Assembly: GCA_023898365.1 (NCBI GenBank)
Contig: CP060219.1
Span: forward strand, 930,001 to 994,000
Direction: 5' to 3'
Source of the DNA: Candidatus Woesearchaeota archaeon
GTDB taxonomy: Archaea > Nanobdellota > Nanobdellia > Woesearchaeales > GCA-023898365
DNA length: 64,000 bases
Position 1 is the stretch's first letter, and the number at the start of each line of letters is the position of its first letter. Position numbers and translations under genes: made by a program. This document shows positions 42,064 to 49,891 of the stretch, piece after piece. Under the pieces are notes generated by a model. It saw nothing but the letters and a program-made list of their open reading frames with translations. It made no database searches and had not been told where the DNA came from.

Positions 42064-42642
42064 ATGTTCATAACGTTCTTAGAAATAGTTGATCTTCTTG
42101 TCATGACAGGAGTACTTGCATACATTTTCATGGATATACTTCCTTCTCCGGCAAGAGCAAGAGATCCGCTTGAGATGTTTACAAAAAAAAAGAAACAATC
42201 ATTTGAACAATTTATTTTTGCAGCTGGAGTTGTTGCAACAGGCATCGTCTTGCATGAACTTGCTCATAAATTTGTAGCAATTGCACTTGGTCAAGATGCA
42301 GTTTTTCACGCCTCGTATAAGTTTCTCGCACTTGGAGTACTTCTTAAACTAATCCACTTTCCCGTCTTATTCTTCGTACCAGGCTACGTGAGTATCATAG
42401 GTGCTAGTTCTCCTTTCGAACATGCAATAACTGCTTTTGCCGGTCCATTTATGCATCTGCTCTTATTTGGCATTGCGTGGCTTATGCTTTCCCAAAAAGC
42501 ACTCACTCCGAAAAAGCCAGAAATGAGAATGTTCTTAGCACTCACCAAGCGCATTAATCTTTGGCTCTTTATCCTTAACATGCTTCCTATTCCCGGATTT
42601 GACGGATTCGGTGTTTTCAGCAGTATTTTTGCTATGATATAA
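42064..42642 (+). CDS. M50-like (site-2) membrane metalloprotease
   Basis: A 192-residue integral membrane protein with a minimal site-2 protease core. The zinc motif HExxH is in IVLHELAHKFVAI (about 62-74), and the second motif NxxPxPxxDG is in LNMLPIPGFDGFG (about 176-188), which supplies the third ligand. About five hydrophobic segments surround them; there are no PDZ or CBS domains. Such proteases cut membrane-bound regulators. CTTTAAAAA about 30 bases before the ATG is its promoter. The next gene starts one base after its stop, so they are co-transcribed. Confidence 0.85.
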   Translation: MFITFLEIVDLLVMTGVLAYIFMDILPSPARARDPLEMFTKKKKQSFEQFIFAAGVVATGIVLHELAHKFVAIALGQDAVFHASYKFLALGVLLKLIHFPVLFFVPGYVSIIGASSPFEHAITAFAGPFMHLLLFGIAWLMLSQKALTPKKPEMRMFLALTKRINLWLFILNMLPIPGFDGFGVFSSIFAMI

Positions 42643-42643
42643 A

Positions 42644-43438
42644 ATGAAAATAGTCCTCGATGTAAAAGAATCGCTTATTCACAATGCAGAACACTACTTC
42701 TCTTTAGCTAAAAAACAACGAAAAAAAGCAGAACATGCTCGCGAAGCGTTAACCATGCTGCGAGAAAAACTTGAGAAAAAAACTCCTGCACCTAACAAAA
42801 ACCAAACAACCACCCTGCGGAAAAAGCAATGGTTTGATGCATTTCGCTCAACAAAACTTTCTTCAGGAAAACTTGTTGTTGGAGGAAAAGATGCAGAAAG
42901 TAATGAAGTGCTCATCAAGAAGCATGTACTAAAAGAAGATATTGTTTTTCATACGGAAGCGCCCGGTTCACCGTTTGTTGTTATAAAAACTGGAGGCAGT
43001 ACGGTAACTGAACAGGACTTAGAAGAAGCAGCTCTTTTTTGTGCAGTGTATTCACGCGCATGGAAACAAGGATTGTCTCAAGCAGAAGTGTACTGGGTAA
43101 CTCCCGAGCAAGTGTCAAAAGAAGCTAAAGCAGGAGAATACTTGCAGAAAGGGTCTTTTATGATCTATGGTAAACGAAATTTTTTCTCTCCAGGCCTGCG
43201 CTTTGCACTTGGCGTTATTGCACATGAAGTGATTGTGGGAACTGAAGAACATATCTCCTCACACTGTTCACAGTATGTTGTTTTACAACCAGGCGAGACC
43301 AAGACATCTGATGCTGCAAAAGAAATTGCAAAACATGTACAGATTACTGATAGTAATGAAGTGCTTCGCGCTCTCCCTGCAGGAGGCGTATCAATTACCA
43401 AAAAGAAAGGAAATATTCTCAAGCGTGACGTTTTTTGA
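42644..43438 (+). CDS. Stand-alone NFACT-R (DUF814) domain protein
   Basis: A 264-residue protein made of a helical, coiled-coil stretch (about 15-55, KKQRKKAEHAREAL) followed by the NFACT RNA-binding domain. KKQWFDAFRS leads into GGKDAESNEVLIKKHVLKEDIVFHTEAPGSPFV (seen about 85-118), and the ending GSFMIYGKRNF with GVIAHEV is typical. In RqcH/Tae2 this region follows an NFACT-N domain that helps recognise stalled 50S subunits with peptidyl-tRNA. Here the N-terminal half is absent, so the protein is about 40% of the usual length. It may work with a separately encoded NFACT-N or act alone in ribosome quality control. Co-transcribed with the M50-like protease; the 3' end overlaps the convergent PGM gene by 20 bases. 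Confidence 0.82.
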   Translation: MKIVLDVKESLIHNAEHYFSLAKKQRKKAEHAREALTMLREKLEKKTPAPNKNQTTTLRKKQWFDAFRSTKLSSGKLVVGGKDAESNEVLIKKHVLKEDIVFHTEAPGSPFVVIKTGGSTVTEQDLEEAALFCAVYSRAWKQGLSQAEVYWVTPEQVSKEAKAGEYLQKGSFMIYGKRNFFSPGLRFALGVIAHEVIVGTEEHISSHCSQYVVLQPGETKTSDAAKEIAKHVQITDSNEVLRALPAGGVSITKKKGNILKRDVF

Positions 43439-44165
43439 GTTTTTTCACATCTGGTTTCTTTGTTACAGTCCAATCAAGCGGTCTGGTAAAAGAATGTTCC
43501 TGTTTCTCCTTAACGAGTTTTCCTCTAACGTACTTGTAAATAAGAGGTTTACCTGTTGGCAATTCAAGTAAGGGAATGTCTTTATCAGAAATAGAATCAA
43601 GGTGTTTAATGATTGCTCGCAAACTATTTCCATGAGCTGAGATGATAACATTTTTTTTACTTTGTACTATCGGCAGTATGGTTTTCTCAAAATAAGGAAT
43701 GGTGCGTTTACACACATCCTGTAAGCTTTCTCCACCCGGCGGCCTTATTGCAAAACTTCTGCGCCACAAAAAGACTTGTTTTTCGCCATAGGTTTTGCGA
43801 GCAGTCTCCTTATTTCTTCCTTGAAGATCGCCATAATAGCGCTCATTAAGTGCAAGATCTGAGTAAATAGGAATTTCATTTGATTCACGCTTGCCATGGT
43901 GTTTTGCCCAACGCTTTTCTTTTACCGTGTCATGCATGAACATTCCTGTATACGCTTGACGAGCAAGCACAAGTAAAAGCGTTTCTTGAGCTCGGGTAAG
44001 CTTCGACGTGAACGCAACATCAATTTTAAGCCCCTCAAGGTGAGCTGCAGCAATTAATGCTTCATGCACGCCAACCTCGCTTAAGGGGACATCAACCCAA
44101 CCGGTGAATTTATTCACCATGTTCCAACGAGATTCACCGTGACGAAGAAGAATAAGATAGGTCAT
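43419..44165 (-). CDS. gpmA: Phosphoglycerate mutase, histidine-phosphatase (dPGM) type
   Basis: A 248-residue enzyme interconverting 3- and 2-phosphoglycerate. The phospho-His motif is LLRHGESRWN (about 6-15), followed by KFTGWVDVPLSEVG (about 19-32). The Glu/Arg motif is LNERYYGDLQGRNK (about 105-118), and the second catalytic His is in ISAHGNSLRAI (about 192). This is the 2,3-bisphosphoglycerate-dependent type common in bacteria; most archaea use the cofactor-independent enzyme. ATG 44165 begins at the conserved MTYLILLRHGE; the frame is open 6 codons further. It overlaps the stop of the upstream acetyltransferase gene, forming an operon. Confidence 0.92.
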   Translation of the reverse strand: MTYLILLRHGESRWNMVNKFTGWVDVPLSEVGVHEALIAAAHLEGLKIDVAFTSKLTRAQETLLLVLARQAYTGMFMHDTVKEKRWAKHHGKRESNEIPIYSDLALNERYYGDLQGRNKETARKTYGEKQVFLWRRSFAIRPPGGESLQDVCKRTIPYFEKTILPIVQSKKNVIISAHGNSLRAIIKHLDSISDKDIPLLELPTGKPLIYKYVRGKLVKEKQEHSFTRPLDWTVTKKPDVKKLKKRHA

Positions 44166-44773
44166 GTTTTCACCGCAACACATTGTTTCATACGAATTAT
44201 TGAAGAAAAACCTGCCTTCTTTGTTAAAAAGCCATATCTTGTTTTTGCAACCGCAGAAAAGCCCATTCGTTCATACAGGAAACGAGCGCTTGTATTTGTA
44301 TCAACTACTTGCAATGAAATAGTATGAAATCGCATGTGCTTTGCAAAATTGATTGCTTCATGAAGAAGCTGGGAGCCAATTCCTTTTCCTCGCATGTCTT
44401 TTCGAACTGCAAGTGCTTTGATGGTTAATTCTCCTGATCGCGGTTTGCGCACTTCATCAACCCAGGAAGCAACTTTTCGATAGATTGCTCCAAATAAGAA
44501 GAATTCTTTAGATAACGTTGACCATTTTAATTTAAGAAACCGATGTCCTTCATAATCGAGTCCCATAACACCAACAACATCGTTTTTACTAAGAACATAC
44601 CTACCGGCTTCAAAATTAATGTTTTCTTCATATATTCGAAGTGCTTGCTTTTTCGATCGAGGAAAGAGAATCAGCCGATCACGCTTTTGTGCGAATGCTT
44701 CATGATAAATTTCACAAACCTGACGCCTCTGACGCCTAGTTAAAACACCCTGTACAAGCGTACAACACCTCAT
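44162..44773 (-). CDS. GNAT family N-acetyltransferase
   Basis: A 203-residue acetyltransferase. The acetyl-CoA binding motif is in KALAVRKDMRGKGIGSQLLHEA (about 118-139; R/Q-x-x-G-x-G/A), and the later motif DTNTSARFLYERMGF (about 158-172) completes the GNAT fold. The first 70 residues form a divergent substrate-binding part. Its substrate cannot be told; protein N-termini, amino acids or small amines are all possible. AATATATAAATG about 25 bases upstream of the ATG serves as promoter, and gpmA is coupled downstream (4-base overlap). Confidence 0.88.
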   Translation of the reverse strand: MRCCTLVQGVLTRRQRRQVCEIYHEAFAQKRDRLILFPRSKKQALRIYEENINFEAGRYVLSKNDVVGVMGLDYEGHRFLKLKWSTLSKEFFLFGAIYRKVASWVDEVRKPRSGELTIKALAVRKDMRGKGIGSQLLHEAINFAKHMRFHTISLQVVDTNTSARFLYERMGFSAVAKTRYGFLTKKAGFSSIIRMKQCVAVKT

Positions 44774-44836
44774 ACTCTTGCTAGCGTTTTATGCATTTAT
44801 ATATTTTTTGAAGGAGAACAAAAAGTGTACGCCTCA

Positions 44837-45205
44837 TTAATCAAACGAAATGCTGTTATCCTGGCCATTATCAGTAACAATAAAGCCAAGATCTGAAGGA
44901 ATATGAATGTCATTTCCGTTTCCAATAACTTCAATACGGACATAGAATGAATGCTCAAGAACGGAAACTGTGTTATTATTTCCAATTATTGTAAGCACAC
45001 ACGGTTCTTGCGAATACACTTCATGCGTTTCATGAGTGGTCATAATTCGTTCTTCGCAAAGTTCAGAAGCAACATCAGCTTCTCCTAAAGAAAGATTATC
45101 TTGAGACGCTTCTCCAGTTCCTTGTTGGTCGCTTTGTACGTATGAGCAAGAAGCAAGAGACAAACCAGCCAGGAACAAAAAGATGATAAGCACGCTACCC
45201 TTCAT
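44837..45205 (-). CDS. Lipoprotein with DUF3060-like beta repeats
   Basis: A 122-residue protein. A hydrophobic signal (VLIIFLFLAGLSLASC) ends in a lipobox, so Cys 20 is probably lipid-modified. After a polar linker come short repeats of the form IxGNNNxV/IxGNGNDIxI (TIIGNNNTVSVL, IEVIGNGNDIHI, TDNGQDNSISFD), which match the DUF3060 beta-helical pattern of secreted proteins. One Cys pair (ELCEERI, EPCVLTI) may form a disulfide. It has its own promoter, a TTTATATAG box in the divergent gap with tsaC. Function unknown, surface-attached. Confidence 0.75.
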   Translation of the reverse strand: MKGSVLIIFLFLAGLSLASCSYVQSDQQGTGEASQDNLSLGEADVASELCEERIMTTHETHEVYSQEPCVLTIIGNNNTVSVLEHSFYVRIEVIGNGNDIHIPSDLGFIVTDNGQDNSISFD

Positions 45206-45277
45206 ACACGAGTTACAATCGTTTGACTATATAAATCTTGTGAAGATTTAAAAAGCAACAGATCTTTATACTGTGAA

Positions 45278-46279
45278 ATGAAAACCAGTATTGAAATGGG
45301 CAACGCTGGCATCCAGAACGCAGCAAAACTTTTACTCTCCGGTGAAGTCGTTGCGTTTCCAACAGAAACTGTCTATGGGCTTGGAGCCAACATTGGCAAT
45401 CCCCTCGCCATACAAAAAATTTTTACAGTGAAAGGAAGACCTAGCGATAATCCACTCATTGTTCATATTGCTGAATTTTCACAACTTTCTTTGCTTACTC
45501 CAAGAATATCTCCTCGCGTTAAACTTCTCGCAAAGCTATTTTGGCCAGGACCTTTGACGCTGGTAGTGTCAAAGCGAAAAGAAATTTCTTCACTTCTCTC
45601 TGCAGGACTTCAAACGGTTGCTGTTCGCATGCCTTCGCATCCCCTCGCACGAAAATTGCTATACGCATGCAATGTTCCTCTTGCAGCTCCTTCAGCAAAC
45701 TCGTTTGGCAAACCAAGTCCAACAACTGCATCTCATGTGTATGAAGATCTTCACGGCAAAATTCCGCTCATTCTCGATGGCGGTCCGTGCAAATTTGGTA
45801 TTGAATCAACAATTCTTGATATGACCACTTCTCCTCCAACCTTACTTCGTCCAGGTGGAGTAAGTCTTGAACAGCTTGAAAAACATCTTGGTCGCGTAAC
45901 GCTTCATCCCGTTGTCAAAGACCCGAAAGTTAAACAAGTCTTTGCAAAAGCACCAGGAATGAAATATCGACATTATGCTCCTCGAGCTAACGTAAACGTT
46001 CTTCTCACAAGAAAAGAACTTGAAACAGTAGCAGTAGCAGAAGGAAAGAACAAGACAACGCATTTTCTTGTTCTCAAAAAACCACTTACGGGGGTGGTTA
46101 ATCAAACAGTGTATACGTGCGCATCTCACCTCGCCCATGATCTCTTTGCTGCATTTCGTCGACTTGACGCAAAAAATACTACGCAGATTATTGTTCAAGC
46201 TCCTTCCGAATCCCATGTGGGAAGAGGGGTGAGAAACCGCCTTCTTAAAGCAGCAACACATATAAATGATAAGAACTAA
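45278..46279 (+). CDS. sua5: Threonylcarbamoyl-AMP synthase (Sua5/TsaC)
   Basis: A 333-residue enzyme making threonylcarbamoyl-AMP from threonine, bicarbonate and ATP, the first step of t6A formation at tRNA position 37. The YrdC core shows FPTETVYGLGAN (about 27-38), KGRPSDNPLIVHI (about 52-64) and SANSFGKPSPTTASHV (about 139-154). It is followed by the linker GMKYRHYAPRA (about 228) and a C-terminal Sua5 domain, so it is the long Sua5 form. GATTTAAAAAG about 25-28 bases before the ATG predicts a short leader. A membrane protein gene follows after 9 bases. Confidence 0.94.
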   Translation: MKTSIEMGNAGIQNAAKLLLSGEVVAFPTETVYGLGANIGNPLAIQKIFTVKGRPSDNPLIVHIAEFSQLSLLTPRISPRVKLLAKLFWPGPLTLVVSKRKEISSLLSAGLQTVAVRMPSHPLARKLLYACNVPLAAPSANSFGKPSPTTASHVYEDLHGKIPLILDGGPCKFGIESTILDMTTSPPTLLRPGGVSLEQLEKHLGRVTLHPVVKDPKVKQVFAKAPGMKYRHYAPRANVNVLLTRKELETVAVAEGKNKTTHFLVLKKPLTGVVNQTVYTCASHLAHDLFAAFRRLDAKNTTQIIVQAPSESHVGRGVRNRLLKAATHINDKN

Positions 46280-46288
46280 AATACTTGT

Positions 46289-46906
46289 ATGTTATCACCA
46301 GAATTCGTAACAATTGTGGAATTATTTATTGTCTTCTTCATACCACTTCTTATGATTTATTTGCGCATTATTCCGTTTGAGTATCAAATGCAAGTTATCT
46401 ATGCGCTCACAATTGGTGTTGTCTTTGCCATGATTGCTGAAGGATGGACAGCAGAAATGATGGGGTTTACCACAGATAATCTTCTTCTGAGTATCGTTGT
46501 CTACGGCTTATTTACTCTTGTTGGCGTACTCATACTTGAACTCCTTGCAAAATTTACGACGCGACCTGTGTGGTATGATTGGCGCAAGGATAAGAGTTTA
46601 CTCTATGGATTTTTTCCTATAAGTGTTGGTCAAGAACTAATTTTTCGCTCATACTTAATTCCCGTGCTCTTTGTTTTCTTTGATCAAGTTTGGCTTGTTA
46701 TTCTTGTAAACGCACTTCTTTTTGCTTCCATGCATCTTATCTTTAAACTACCGAAGACAGTATTTCTCACTCTTTTTGCAGGAGGTGCTGCGTTTGCAGG
46801 CATCTATATTGTGCTGCCAAACATCGTACTTATTTCCCTCAGCCATGCCGCATTAAACTTTGTGATTGTCCACTTTGGATTCTTACGAGAAGAACATCGC
46901 ATATGA
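46289..46906 (+). CDS. CPBP-like intramembrane protease family protein
   Basis: A 205-residue protein with six or more membrane segments. The CPBP (Abi/CAAX protease) motifs are present: motif 1 as GQELIFRSYLIP (about 113-124), where the usual EExxxR is QExxxR; motif 2 as FASMHLIF (about 146); and motif 3 as LSHAALNFV (about 189). The catalytic Glu and both His are kept, so it may still be active. Bacterial relatives process prenylated or bacteriocin-like peptides. It lies 9 bases after sua5 and is probably co-transcribed with it. The following 167 bases hold only a weak CCTGG/CCAGG hairpin near 47010-47033. Confidence 0.8.
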   Translation: MLSPEFVTIVELFIVFFIPLLMIYLRIIPFEYQMQVIYALTIGVVFAMIAEGWTAEMMGFTTDNLLLSIVVYGLFTLVGVLILELLAKFTTRPVWYDWRKDKSLLYGFFPISVGQELIFRSYLIPVLFVFFDQVWLVILVNALLFASMHLIFKLPKTVFLTLFAGGAAFAGIYIVLPNIVLISLSHAALNFVIVHFGFLREEHRI

Positions 46907-47073
46907 ATGCGCGATAAGCTTCTTCAACCCAATGTGCCCACGAAATACTCATTCCTTTTTCTTCAATAGATGTGCTGTTGTGTTCAGTTGCACATGAATA
47001 GTTCTTGACCTGGAAAAACAAGCCAGGTTGTCAAATACTAACCGTTTCATTCAGAGAAGATCGAAGAAAGTGA

Positions 47074-47886
47074 TTAATGCACGAATGCAAGCAAAAATGA
47101 AATAATGATTCCTGCAATAAACACGACAGCAGGCAAAACACTCTTCTTATGTGAGTGAATCTCCGGAACGATATCTGCTAAGGAGATATAAATAAAACCG
47201 CCAGCAGTTAATGCAATAAGCACAGGCAGTGCATTTTCGAAAGATCCTAAAATGTAAAACGAAACTGCGGCACCTACAACACTGAACAATGCGCTAATAA
47301 AATTCCATACGAGCGCTTTTCCTTTAGAGAATTTGTTATGCAAAAGAATGGCCAAATCACCAATTTCTTGAGGAATCTCATGAAAGATAATGGCAATAGT
47401 TGTCACAATGCCAATGCTTGTTCCTGCGTGAAATGCAGCGCCAATTAGAAGACCATCAATGAGGTTATGTAATCCATCTCCCACAAGACTTAACGTTGTT
47501 ACAGGATGATTATCGCAGCACACATCGTGATGGTGATGCCAATGGATTGCTTTCTCAATAAGAAAGAACAACAATATACCGATAAGCACAAAATAGCTAG
47601 GAAGTATTGCAGGATTTGTATCGCTTAGCAAATCATTTTGAGGAAGAGGAGCAGCATCAGGTGTTGGCAACACATAGTCACTTGAGAGTTTCTCAATACG
47701 TAACTCGACACTCTCAGGAATAAGATGGAAAAACGACGTGCCAAGAAGCATGCCAGCAGCAAACGCAATAAAGAACAGTAAGTACTTATTGACTTTTTGT
47801 TCCTTCCAAATAAAGAGAATCGCGCCAGCAAATGAAACTAAACTTACAATAAAAGAAGCAATAAGTGCATATACGAGTGCTGACAT
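47074..47886 (-). CDS. ZIP family divalent metal transporter
   Basis: A 270-residue eight-span membrane protein that would bring zinc, iron or related metals into the cytoplasm. The cytoplasmic loop between spans 3 and 4 has a His/Cys-rich metal-binding cluster, HWHHHHDVCCDNH (about 116-128). The transport-site motifs follow: LVGDGLHNLIDGLLIGAAF (about 134-152) and IFHEIPQEIGDLAILL (about 165-180). LGTSFFHLIPESVE is at about 49. TTTAAA at 47909-47914, 23 bases before the ATG, gives a leaderless mRNA. Confidence 0.93.
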   Translation of the reverse strand: MSALVYALIASFIVSLVSFAGAILFIWKEQKVNKYLLFFIAFAAGMLLGTSFFHLIPESVELRIEKLSSDYVLPTPDAAPLPQNDLLSDTNPAILPSYFVLIGILLFFLIEKAIHWHHHHDVCCDNHPVTTLSLVGDGLHNLIDGLLIGAAFHAGTSIGIVTTIAIIFHEIPQEIGDLAILLHNKFSKGKALVWNFISALFSVVGAAVSFYILGSFENALPVLIALTAGGFIYISLADIVPEIHSHKKSVLPAVVFIAGIIISFLLAFVH

Positions 47887-47908
47887 AGTTGGTACTATAT
47901 CGATTCTA

Positions 47909-47914
47909 TTTAAA
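47909..47914. promoter_or_regulatory. TATA box, possibly bidirectional, between ZIP and acetyltransferase genes
   Basis: The palindrome TTTAAA lies 23 bases before the ZIP start on the minus strand. On the plus strand it predicts transcription from about 47937, exactly where the reading frame of the acetyltransferase becomes open (47939). A second plus-strand element, TTTATATG, occurs at about 47922. Confidence 0.45.
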
Positions 47915-47938
47915 AACTTTTTTTATATGATTTGTTAG

Positions 47939-48394
47939 AAAGTATTCTATATTTGTGAGATAGGCGATACTCTGGATGAACATCGATTTCTGAAATTTCA
48001 TCAATTACTAACTAATGATTTTCTTCCAACAAGAAACACAAAAAGGAGCAATATAAACAAATATTCTCAAAACAAAAACTATTTCATGCTTCTTCTCAAA
48101 AACGATGAAGAGCTTGCAGGATATGTTGCCTACAAATTATTATCTAAGAAACGCTGGAAAATTATTGGAATTGCCATAAAAAAAGAGTATAGGAAGAAAG
48201 GATTTGGCGAGAAACTCATCAAATCTGCTTTGACAAGAATTGAGAAAACTGGTCCAACTGCCATAATTGCACGCACAAGGGAATCGAACAGAGGATCTCA
48301 AGCCCTACTTACCCGAGTAGGTTTTGAAAAATATAGAACTATACTTGATGACCGTGTTAATGGGGAAGCAACAATCTGGTTTCGGAAGAAATAG
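47939..48394 (+). CDS. GNAT acetyltransferase lacking an N-terminal ATG
   Basis: The first ATG in frame is at 48086, giving 102 residues, but the frame is open back to a TAG at 47936-47938 and the upstream translation looks like real GNAT N-terminus (LDEHRFLKFHQLL, then YFMLLLKNDEELAGYV). The total of about 151 residues is the normal GNAT size. The acetyl-CoA motif is IAIKKEYRKKGFGEKLI, and the C-terminal part ALLTRVGFEKY fits. No ATG, GTG or TTG exists in frame before 48086, so the gene either uses a rare start (for example ATT 47951), has lost its start, or is translated as the short form. It is AT-rich compared with neighbours. Confidence 0.65.
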   Translation, partial: KVFYICEIGDTLDEHRFLKFHQLLTNDFLPTRNTKRSNINKYSQNKNYFMLLLKNDEELAGYVAYKLLSKKRWKIIGIAIKKEYRKKGFGEKLIKSALTRIEKTGPTAIIARTRESNRGSQALLTRVGFEKYRTILDDRVNGEATIWFRKK

Positions 48395-48405
48395 AGATAA
48401 GAAAC

Positions 48406-48498
48406 TGCTCCCGCCGGGATTCGAACCCGGGTCGTCGCCTTTCTCCAAATGAAACATTCGAGAGGGCGACATGATTGGCCGGACTACACCACAGGAGC
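48406..48498 (-). tRNA. tRNA-Glu (CTC) with 18-base intron
   Basis: The acceptor stem is GCTCCTG/CGGGAGC (one G:U) with discriminator A. The D arm carries the Glu-type GGTGTAGTCCGGCCAATCA. Exon 1 ends CTCTCG (anticodon CTC), and exon 2 begins A-GGCGA. The 18-base intron at 48441-48458 lies at position 37/38. The T arm is CCGGG-TTCGAAT-CCCGG. CCA is not encoded. Confidence 0.92.
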
Positions 48499-48518
48499 AT
48501 AAAAAGAAAAAAAGAACC

Positions 48519-48803
48519 TTATACTTTGACAAGGGTTATGGTGATTGTTGAGACGCGCACATCTTTTTCTTCTTTGTTTTTGAAATCTTCTGAGCTTGTC
48601 TCAATCTTTAATTTCTTGATTTTTCCTTCGAGAAATCGGTGAACAGCAACTTCAACAATATCTACTGCTTTGGTGATAAACTTTCCACGAGCTTTTACAA
48701 TAACTTCGCTTGCTTCTTTGGTGGTAAATTGCATAACAATGCCCGTCACATAATTCATGAACGGTTTGTTACCAACAAAAATCAAATTATCTTGCTCTTC
48801 CAT
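48519..48803 (-). CDS. albA: Alba DNA/RNA-binding chromatin protein
   Basis: A 94-residue Alba protein that coats DNA and RNA as a dimer. The family signature is complete: LIFVGNKPFMNYVTGIVMQF (about 7-26), where Lys 13 aligns with the Lys that is acetylated in Sulfolobus Alba, and VIVKARGKFITKAVDIVEVAVHRFL (about 35-59), ending in a beta hairpin. It is 10 bases after rps17e and co-transcribed with it, a known archaeal arrangement of chromatin and ribosomal genes. Confidence 0.95.
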   Translation of the reverse strand: MEEQDNLIFVGNKPFMNYVTGIVMQFTTKEASEVIVKARGKFITKAVDIVEVAVHRFLEGKIKKLKIETSSEDFKNKEEKDVRVSTITITLVKV

Positions 48804-48813
48804 ACGTCATCCC

Positions 48814-49002
48814 TTATTCTTCTTTTTTTGCGAGTCGCGTGACGTATCCTGCAATGATGTTTCTTAGTTTCTTACTCTGGACGTCAGTAAATGTTACGAC
48901 TTTCTCTTTATTTTCCTTAAATTTCTTACTAAACGCTCCTGGATGCTGTGCCATCAGATCCTGCGTCTTCGCTTTAATTACTCGAGTTTTAATTCTTCCC
49001 AT
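48814..49002 (-). CDS. rps17e: Small-subunit ribosomal protein S17e
   Basis: A 62-residue basic protein of the archaeal/eukaryotic small subunit. It contains the typical RIKTRVIKAKTQDLM start, the PGAFSKKFKENK segment and the conserved QSKKLRNIIAGYVTRL end (about 42-57). Archaeal S17e is about 60-65 residues, so it is full length. An ATTTATAAAG box about 30-35 bases before the ATG drives the rps17e-alba operon. Confidence 0.95.
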   Translation of the reverse strand: MGRIKTRVIKAKTQDLMAQHPGAFSKKFKENKEKVVTFTDVQSKKLRNIIAGYVTRLAKKEE

Positions 49003-49159
49003 CGTACCACTTCGAAGCTGATATTTCTTTATAAATTTTGTTTTTTAGCAGCTTAGAAGGTCATTTTCAAGCGTTCAAGCTGCTCTTGCTCCTTTTACTG
49101 ATTTGACATATGTTCTGTCAGAAAATTAAATAAAGAGAAGGCATGTACGCAGAAACGTG

Positions 49160-49891
49160 ATGGATCTTAAAGACTTTGCTTTAGCATTTGCAGCTGCAAG
49201 AAAAGCTGGAGAATCGCTCGTCTTTTTCTGTACGTGCGCCATTACCTATTCAGGAAGAGCTGAAGCTCGACTTGGAGAGGGTGAACGCCTTGTCGTCATT
49301 AAATCTGATGGCGTCTTGCTCATTCATCAACCTACCGGGGGCATGCCTATTAATTATCTCAAAGCAGGATCAACGTTAACGCTAGAAAAAAAGGAAAAAC
49401 ATTACCTGCTTAAAGGAGTTTTTCAAAAAGAAATCCTTGAAATTGACTTATATCGGGTTTTTTCTTGCATGTCAAGGCGTCTAGATGACGGGGCGAAACA
49501 AGTCCTTGCAGGCAATGAGAAAGATATGAGTGATATGATCAAAGATAATCCTCACCTCATCAGTCCCGATTTTATTCCGCTTTCTCGTGAAGAACACACC
49601 AAATTCGGGTTTATTGACGTGTTTGGGCATGATGCGAAAGGAAACCTTATCATTATAGAGTGTAAACGGTTTACTGCTTCGCTTGCGGCAGTCACCCAAC
49701 TTCGCCGGTATGTGGAAAAGATAAAGAGTTTGAAAGGCATTTCCAGCGTAACAGGCATTTTAGCTTCACCAACAATTTCTCCGAACGCCCTATCTATGCT
49801 TCAAGAATGGGGTTTTTCCTGGAAAGAAGTTCATCCTCCAAAACGTCTTGAACATTTTAACAAAAAACAGCAGAAGCTTGATGCATTTTAG
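49160..49891 (+). CDS. nucS: NucS/EndoMS mismatch endonuclease
   Basis: A 243-residue DNA repair nuclease that makes double-strand cuts at mismatches in many archaea and Actinobacteria. The N-terminal beta domain (about 1-110) is followed by the nuclease core: PHLISPDFIPLSREE, the acidic FIDVFGHDAKGNLIIIECKR (D...ExK, about 150-169) and the conserved AVTQLRRYV (about 176-184). ATTAAATAAAG about 30 bases upstream is the promoter; ATG 49160 is one codon after an in-frame GTG. The 3' end overlaps the convergent kinase-like gene by 4 bases. Confidence 0.93.
   Translation: MDLKDFALAFAAARKAGESLVFFCTCAITYSGRAEARLGEGERLVVIKSDGVLLIHQPTGGMPINYLKAGSTLTLEKKEKHYLLKGVFQKEILEIDLYRVFSCMSRRLDDGAKQVLAGNEKDMSDMIKDNPHLISPDFIPLSREEHTKFGFIDVFGHDAKGNLIIIECKRFTASLAAVTQLRRYVEKIKSLKGISSVTGILASPTISPNALSMLQEWGFSWKEVHPPKRLEHFNKKQQKLDAF

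Noticed and set aside
46907..47073. Possible tRNA or small RNA between the CPBP-like gene and the ZIP gene
   Set aside because: The CGCAT/ATGCG palindrome suggested an anticodon arm, but no acceptor stem or T arm can be formed; only a weak CCTGG/CCAGG hairpin is present.
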